Of a stretch of DNA of 64,000 nucleotides, positions 52,801-61,800 are shown in pieces. A model generated the notes under the pieces. It was given only the letters and a program-made list of their open reading frames with translations, made no database searches and had not been told where the DNA came from. Every line of letters begins with the position of its first letter. The stretch's first letter is position 1. A program made the position numbers and the translations under genes. The stretch comes from Chaunax sp. Z400 (Eukaryota; Chordata; Actinopteri; Lophiiformes; Chaunacidae): NCBI GenBank assembly GCA_037577475.1, contig CM075195.1, forward strand, positions 28,837,899-28,901,898. The letters are read 5' to 3'.

Positions 52801-55800
52801 CTCTCTCACCAGGTGATCCAGAACGTCCCACAGATGCTCTATTGGGTTGAGATCTGGTGAATATGCTGGTCAAGGAAGGACAGCAATATTGTTCTGGTCC
52901 AGGTAGGCTAGTCCTGACAGACATGAGCCACATGTGGTCTGGCATTGTCCTGCATGAAGGTGATGCCTGATTGCTGTATCCTGGGAATGACATGTGGATC
53001 TAGGACCGTATCTCAGTAACAGATAGCTGTCAGTGTACTGTGGAATTTGGACAAGGTCTGACCGTCATCCATTAGCAGTGGCTCCCCACATCATGACATC
53101 ACCACCAAATGATCCACTTCCTGTATCTATACGGCAGTGATGGTACAAACGCCAACGACCACCAGCTGTGTACAAGTTAAATCTGGACTAAATGTGATCT
53201 CCGTCCACTTTGTAATCAGCCATAACATCTGTGCTGCACGTGTCTGCAGAGTTCAGACCATAGCATCCCAACTGCCCGTTCACGTAAGCTCAGTGGAAGT
53301 CGTGACATCAGTTGTTTCTCTGGGACATTAATTAGACCCGGTAAATTATCACCATGACCAGGTCTTTTCAATAATGCAGAAAAAAATCTCACCAGCATCA
53401 TGGTTTACTCTGAAATGCACCAATGACTGTTATTTCTATGTTATGACTAAATGATGGTTATTCAGGATTTAACATGTTTTGGTTGTGGGTACTTAAAAAA
53501 GTCTATTCAGTGAATCACATGATTGTTTGTTTCAGTAGATTAGAGCTAGTGAATAGAAATTACAGGGTTTTTAAAATGATGCGTTTCTACTGTTGCTCAG
53601 TATATTAGTTCCAGTAAATGACTGTCTGAATGACCCAGCCATGGCCCCAGTGTTATATATCCTGGTGTGGAACTTAAAGGATATTAAAGGAGGAGCTGAG
53701 TACCTTTTCATGAAATCAGCACATCATCTGATTCATTGCTGTTGATTTCTGCTTGGCAGGAAGCCACAGATCAACAATACAACATTCATTCCTATGCAGA
53801 AGTAAGAACTGCAGTGGTAGAAGCATGGATGAATGCACTGGTAATTATATTAACCTTCAGAGTATGTATATGTAGTCTCTGTTGTTGTATGCAGAGTCCT
53901 TCCAAAACGAATTTTAGCATAGACGAATGCTTTATACGTTGACCAACCAACACTTCCCTGAATCTCTCTGGCTGCCTCCCTTTCCAGTGCTCTTTCAATA
54001 ATTGATTCAATCTGCAGCCTCTTTCTCAGATTAAGGGAGGCAAGAAGGAACAAGGGGAGATAGGAAAGTGAAAGAAGCCACAGGAATGGGGGTAAACAAG
54101 AGATGAGGTGAGGGGAATGAAGAAAGATGGATTGGCAAAGAGGAGGAATTAAAAAATTAGACTGAGAGTGAAAAAGGGAAACGGAGTGGAGAAGAGGATG
54201 GAGAGGATGTGGGCTAAATTATGGATGAGGCTAAACTGGTGTGTTTCCTGTTGAAGCTCTTATCTGAAATCAGTTAGGCACCCAGCTAACCCCAGACATA
54301 CACATACTGTACATACTGTACATGTAAACATACATGGATACAACACACAGGATTATGAGATAATAGATGTTTGACTGAAAGAGACACACAAAAAACTACT
54401 ATCACTATGTCATTTGTAGTTCATAGCTTCTTTATGGTCATTTTATGTCTGTTTGTAGTTGTTTTTGACTACTTTGTGTTTGTTTTGAATCTCTTTGTAG
54501 TCATTTTTTATCTCTTTGTGGTCATTTTGTACCTTTTTGTAGTCATTTTTTATCTCTTTGTGATCATTTTATACCTTTTTGTAGTCATTTAAAATCTATT
54601 TGTGGTCATTGTGTACATCTTTGTAGTCATTTTATATCTGTTTGTGGTCATTTTGGATCTGTTTGTGGTCATTTTGTACCTTTTTATATCTCTTTGTGGT
54701 CATTTTGGATCTGTTTGTGGTCATTTTGTACCTTTTTATATCTCTTTGTGGTCATTTTGTACCTTTTTATATCTCTTTGTGGTCATTGTGTACATCTTTG
54801 TAGTCATTTTATATCTGTTTGTGGTCATTTTGGATCTGTTTGTGGTCATTTTGTACCTTTTTATATCTCTTTGTGGTCATTTTGTACCTTTTTATATCTC
54901 TTTGTGGTCATTTTGTACCTTTTTGAGTCATTTTGTATCTCTTTGTGGTCATTTTACATCTCTTTGTGGTCCTTTTGTACGTTTTTGTAGTCATTTTACA
55001 TCTCTTTGTGGTCATTTTGTATCTCTTTGTGGTCATTTTACATCTCTTTGTGGTCATTTTATATCTCTTTGTAGTCATTTTACATCTCTTTGTGGTCATT
55101 CTGTAGTATCTTTTTGTAGGTGTTGTGACAGAAAAGTTACTTGGTTTTACCATTTATCTATTTTGGTTCTTCTCTGAAAGGAATGTGGGAAATGTACTGA
55201 CAGTTCTTCTTAGTGGAGGCCACATGCCTATGTACAGTATATATTCTTGTGCCATAGAAGGTGGTAGGAAATATTAGTTCCCTGAAGAATGTGCTGGATG
55301 CATATGTAACCATTCAAACTTATGCTCAGTGTGTGAATGACCTATGGGTCTCTATCCCATTGGATGATATGTTTAGTCAACAGTGAAACTAACCAGAACT
55401 TTTTCATGGAAAACATGAGAGAAGTTAACAGTTAGCTTCTGTCATCTTAGAGACACTCCTTGACGTTTGTTTGACTCCTATTGTAATTTCAATATATTCC
55501 CTTTAACCCAATCAGTGTTTTGGTGTGTTTATTCAAATTGTTTCAGAGTGCTTTACAGATAAACTTCCACAACAGTGTTTAAAGTTTTTTTGTAGTTATT
55601 TTCAGACTATTAATGTTGTGCCTTTGTGGTCATTTTGTGTCTCTTTGTGGCTGGTTTGCAGCTCTCTGTCTTTATGGTCATCTTGCATTTCTTCATTGCC
55701 CTTTTGAGTCTCTAGTTGTTTTTTCCTATCTTTGTAGTTATTATTGTGGTTGTCTTCTATTTCTTTGTCATTGTTATACATTTCATTTAGATCATTTGCA

Positions 55801-58800
55801 ATCTGATTGTTGTCAGTTTTGCATATCTCTGTGTGATTTTGAGTCTCTAGTGGTCATTTTGTGACTCGTAATGACTGTTGTGAGTCTTTTTCTTTTTGTT
55901 TTCTGTCTCTATACAGTCATTTGATTGACTCTTCAACAAGAAATATTATATACAGCCACAGGCAGTGTGAGTATGTGTTAACAGCAGTTAGAAGTATTCA
56001 TCCTTGGAGTTGATGGTGTATGAGAGAGTCTTCTTTCCTAGGTTATTTTAGCTTCTGTTTACTTCATCTTTGCTTATTGTATGAAAGCATTTGTGCTTCT
56101 GGTGTATCATATTACCATATGGGTAGATAAAAGTATCAAAAAGCTGAGTATATTTTATATTTTTATATTTTCTCTCATTACAGTGCACTCTCCAATGATT
56201 CCTCTCTTTAATATACCTTTTTTGTCCTTCCCATCTTCTTCCAATTCTCCAGCACCCAGCAGGGTGAAGATGATGCCTGTCTGTGAGTTGACACCTACAG
56301 CTGTCACCAGCATCCTGCCAGAGCCCTCCATCACATGGGTACCTAAACGCCCAAAAGATCACTTGTTTAGATTCAAGTATGTGATTAGTGGTACTTGCAA
56401 AGTGACACCACCAAGTTACTACAGGTATAATAGAACAACAATATAATCATTTGTCAGGCAGAGGAAAAAACAAACCTGAAAAAAATAAAAGCCCTGGACT
56501 ATGAGCACATCTAAAATATACTTCTGGGAAGTGGATCAGAAAATAAGTAACGAGGTGAAGCGTTTTGTAGAAGTTGCTGGGTCACCAACAAAGCTTTTTG
56601 TTTGAGGTCATGATGAGTCTTTAAATTATTACAACAGGAAAAAGAGATGCTTACTAGCCTGTAAGTTTCCTTTAGTGTTTAAGGTTCCCAATGTTAAAAA
56701 ATAAAAGCTCTGGTTTGAACCTGAGTGAATGCATGACAGCACAACATTGACATGCATACTATCTAAACTATAATACCATATAAATCTGACCACAGTTAAC
56801 AGTTCAGACACAGAGCAGTATGACCACTTTATGTATTTAAGTCTGATATTCAATGTCAACCTAGCTCTGCTCTGGTGTCCAACACCCACTGAGAAAAATA
56901 CCAGACTCTTTAGCTGCTTCAATTTGTTCATCAGCTCGTCTATATCTTCTTCATGCTGTTTTGCTGCAAGGCAGGTCTACCAGCGCTGACACTGACACAG
57001 AACAGAAAAGAACAGAACAGTACCAATACCAAAATAGAAAAGTTGTGAATACAAGGAAAGATGCTAAAATATTCTGCACAGCTGTTTATTCGGGTGATAA
57101 TTATCTGTAGATTCATCACTAGGAGATTTCATATTATACATCCAGAAGTCATCATCCACTACCAATACAGACTGATCAGATCAGGGGATATTTAAGTCTC
57201 AAACAGGGTTTGAAACAAGAAGACAAATTCAAGGTCAATGTGGCTACAGGAAAATAAAGACTCCTCTCTGCACTGAACAGTAACATCTGAGAAACCAATC
57301 ACTGAACTAGCAAAACAAATGACAGTGATTCAACACAGACCAACACAGGACTGTAGATTTTAGAAAGAGTCAGTCCCTCAACAGTTGTCATCTGGCCTAC
57401 ACTCACCTAAGAACATTTTGATCAATCACCTTTTTTAAGTTAAGAAATCTGATTATTGGACAAATAAAAGTTATTTATTAATTCAGATTTGATAGAAGTT
57501 GCTCAACAAATATAGGCTTTTACAGCTATACAGAGCAACAGCAACCAAGACAATTACAGAAAAAAATTCAAATAAGAGACCAAAAGTTTACAGAGCAGAA
57601 CTGTTGTTTGAGACTCCGAGCAGCATCAGGAGCCTTCCTCCCTCTACCTCATGTTCTCCTCTGTTCTCCCTTCTCCCCCTGTTCCTGTCTGTCTCTCCCC
57701 TCCTGTCTGTGCACATGTGTGTCTGCAGGACGCAGCTGACTGGTCTGCTCTCCAGCTCACCTGCTGTATTTAAGACCCAGCTCTTCATCAGGTATTCGTC
57801 AAATCGTCCCTTACACCTCCTGTTCACACGTCTGACTCATGTCTGCTCTTTTTATGCTTTTTGACAAACCTGTTTGTTCGCCTGATCATGACTTCTGACC
57901 TCTGTGCCACAGATTGATTCATTCTGCTGGAGATCTGTCTGTTCACCGTGAGTTGCCATCCACTGTGAAGATATTAACCTGCCTGTCCTGCTCTAAGCCC
58001 AGTCAATGTAGATTCTTCCTTTTGATATTTTTGGATTCATCTGTGCACATCTATTTAAATAAATCTCTTTAACTTTTCATCTTGCCACTGTGATCTGAGT
58101 TCTGTGTTTGGGTAAAACACATAGCATTAATGTAATGAGGTATTAAAACAGTTGGCTTACATGCAAATACTTGCAGGGAATGACCGATTATGCTAATTAG
58201 GCTATTCATCGCATCTATTTGTTTTCATTAACATGACAATAAAATGTACTTAAGATAAACTACATTTAGTTTCTGATGTTGTGGTGTAGCATTATATCCT
58301 GTTACTAATCCACCCCTTGAATACAGACAGGAAATATAACCTAAAAATATATATAGCACTGATTTGAATTGAGAGCTCTCTGAGACCAAGAACCCTCAAC
58401 ACACATCAAATCAAACATTCAGCTTCTCTAAAGCAGCTTTTTGTTCAACTAAAATACATTTCATGTCAACTGTTGTATGTCCAGGATGTAATCAGACCAT
58501 CTCTTTAGAGTTGACCTACGGTCTATGTATGACTTTTCACAAATATTTCAGACTTGAGTTACTGTGTTCTAAATATATGTCTAAGCACCTGAAACCTTCT
58601 AGTATCAGGTTAGCAAAGATTCATGCATTCAAGCTACACCTGCTCTACCTGTTCATGGCCATGGCCCCACTGTACAACAAACACAAACAGGTGAAAACAA
58701 ACCTGAGAGTAGCATGGGGTCCTTTTCAACAGACTTGCGTACATGGTCAGACTCTCCTGTCAGAGAGCTCTCATCTATCTTCAGGTCATTGCCTTGGACT

Positions 58801-61800
58801 AAGATACCATCAGCAGGCAGCAGGTCCCCTGAACACAGACATGCAACACAGAGATCAGCAGTTTCAGGGACATGTCAATGCATGGATGCCTAAGACAGAT
58901 ATTTATTGATCAGTATGTCGTGTGGACATATTAGGTAATACACACCACTATACTGTACAGATATAAGCAGCACATCATTGTGGGAAATGGGTTTGTTAAG
59001 GGTTAGATTAGAAGATCCATACAACTCTCAAGTCTGTGTGCTAACTATAAAGCTAGATCCTGTTAAGAGCTGATTAGCTTAGCTTAGCAGAAAGCCTGGA
59101 AGCAGAAGCTAGCATGGCTTTCGTCCCAAGTAAAAATAAATAAATAAATAAAAATCCACCTACCAACATGTAACACACCAACACATTGTTCAATCAATAC
59201 ACAGACAGAAATGAAAACACGTCAAGTCGTGGTTTCAGCATGTAACTCCCTGTTTAACCATCATTATTCATTTTTACACATATTTTGCACAGGAAAAACA
59301 AGTTATATATTGTTAATTGGTCAAATTTTGATGCTACTAGCCTTTTTTATGTCTGGAGTTACGACTGCTATGTTAGCCTGCTTTCAGCTGTTATGCCAAG
59401 CCAATCGCCTGGTGTAATATGTACTATAGAACCGTGACAGTGGTATTGTCCTTCATATCTAACTTTAAAAAAAAAAAGAATAATCATGTTTCCCAAAATA
59501 TCTAACAACTATTTTGAGGACATGTAGTAAGGACGGAATTTTTGATCATTACAGTTATTATAATGTTTTATAACAGGAACAAGAGTCAGAGAAGGCAAAG
59601 CAGGAATGAATTGTGAAAACATTTGTAAGTTGTTGTTTTTTCTATATAACAAACAATTGTGATTGACCTCTTACCATATTTGACCTGGGCCACATCTCCC
59701 ACCACCATGTCAGCTACAGGAATCTGGATGACATTCCCTTTCCGCAAGACAGTGAACTTCTGCTCTTGCTCAATCCGACTCTGCAGACCCCGGAACTGCT
59801 TCTCTTTTGACCAGTCGTTAAATGCCGTAACCAGGACAACACAAACAACAGACAGCAAGATGGCTGCACCCTCAATCCAACCAGTGTCACCCTCGCCTTC
59901 AGCCTCAGCACCCCCCGACACGTTCCCACATGCTGGAGAGAATGGAATGAAACAGATCATTTAAAGCACACAGTCCATGCTGTAAGGGCATTTATGGCAT
60001 GTTCAAGTCCCTTTATCTATTTAAATGGCACATAATCTGGGCACAAAGTCAGCACCAGAAACAATAAGTGTGTCTCCACTGTTTGTGCCATTTACGCACA
60101 AGGCTCAAGAGCTGAACTTCTTTAATTATTGAAATCTATCTGGGATAGTTGTGCTGCTGCTGGGTGCATTATGACGCTTCAGACAGAAGCACAGCTCCCA
60201 TATTTGTTCCATCTGTTCGTTGAGCCCACTTCATCTAAATCATGAGCTCTAAATGTGGTAAAAAGACGGAGAAAGCTAACGACAGCAATGAGCCCTTTTA
60301 CTTCTCATGTCCTCAACTTCTGTCTACTGCATGAATATGCTTTTATTTTGTGCATTTTCATCTTTTCACCATGAAACCAACGGAGATGATTACATCAGCA
60401 CAAAGTAGATATTTCTAATAGACCCAAATAAGAAAATATAAGTGAACATATTATAATATGTTGATTAATTAACACCATCTCCATCAGCTTTCTATGCAAC
60501 ATAAGTTGAAGGAAGTACTTTGATTTGTACATATCATTTTAATTTGTCATGGTTCTGGATTTAGTGTTTACTCTTTCCTGTTTATCTGTAAAACATATTT
60601 CTCTATGTCATGTCTCTTCCTTTACACTTCATGTCTCTGCTTTTCTTCTGATCCCCCTGAACCTGTTCCATCTTCAGTGTTTTCACTTCTTGGACTTTGT
60701 CTCTCCTTTTTTGCCTCTGGATTTCCTGTTTCTTGTTTTTTTTTGTAATTTGCCTGTCTTCCCCTTTAACGTTTCCTCTGCATTTTCCCTCCAGTGTGAT
60801 TGTCTGATTGTTAGCCCCTTTTACTTGTATTTAATCTGTTTCCCTGCCCCCCTGTGCCAGTTCATTATTGATGCTCTCATCACGCATTTAAGCTTCTTCC
60901 CTCTTGTTCCCTCAGTCCTTCATGTCTATGTAAGTTTTCTCTGTTCATGACTATTACCGTCTTTTGGATTTTGCTTCAGCCTATAGATAATTCCTTTCTA
61001 TTTTTGGTTAACCAAACTTGTCCTGCCATCTTATGGACTTTGATTCTGTCAACATGGACAGTGTCTGCCTGTTTGCTCATAGGGGATTGTTGGGTCTCTT
61101 TAGAATAAAGAGTCGGTCTAGACCTGCTCTATACAAATGAATTCAATTCAATTCAATTCAATATATTTGCTATTAAATCAACCCTGACTCTGATTCTTGT
61201 GTCTGCACATGGGTACTCATATCATATCATAGTTCTAACAACTTAGTTTGAATTCCAATTTATTGTATCTGCAGCGCAAGAACTACTTCTTTTTTTTGCA
61301 TCTGCTTTAGAGTAGGTACTTTCCCAAGAGGAGTAACCTTGAGTAACATAAGTGTACATTGACTATTTGAACACATGAGCTGGTACAGCACCGCCAACTT
61401 CCGTTTTCAAAAACCTGTGTGACCTGTGGTGCTAAATACCAACCACCAGCCAGCTTACATCACTTCAGTGTTCCTATTGGTGGCACAAATGGAGAAAAAA
61501 ATCAGTTGGAGGTATGTAGTTCTCTCCTTCCCCCAGTGGGCAGTTCCTGGAGAAAGACAGTTGATGGTGGAGTCCCATTCCCAGGTTGTCAAATAACAAT
61601 TGTTTTTTGGGTTGGGGTCAGATGCAAGCCATCACTCCAAAGCCTGGTAACGACAATGTTTTCGTAGGCTTGGTTGATTACTGTGTGCCATCCTCTCCTC
61701 TTTTCTTAAGCTCTCATCTTGCTCTATGAAGAGCCAAACTCTTTTTCAGCCGCCTACATTTCTTAGATTTCTCTCTTCCAACAACCTTAGCTTCCTCCTT

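Noticed and set aside
54371..55177. Hydrophobic membrane-like proteins (LFVVIFY repeats)
   Set aside because: Artefact of the stop-free 21-bp minisatellite; no start context or domain.
57499..57864. 121-codon plus-strand open frame
   Set aside because: Overlaps repeat-like, pyrimidine-rich sequence and has no recognisable domain or exon structure.
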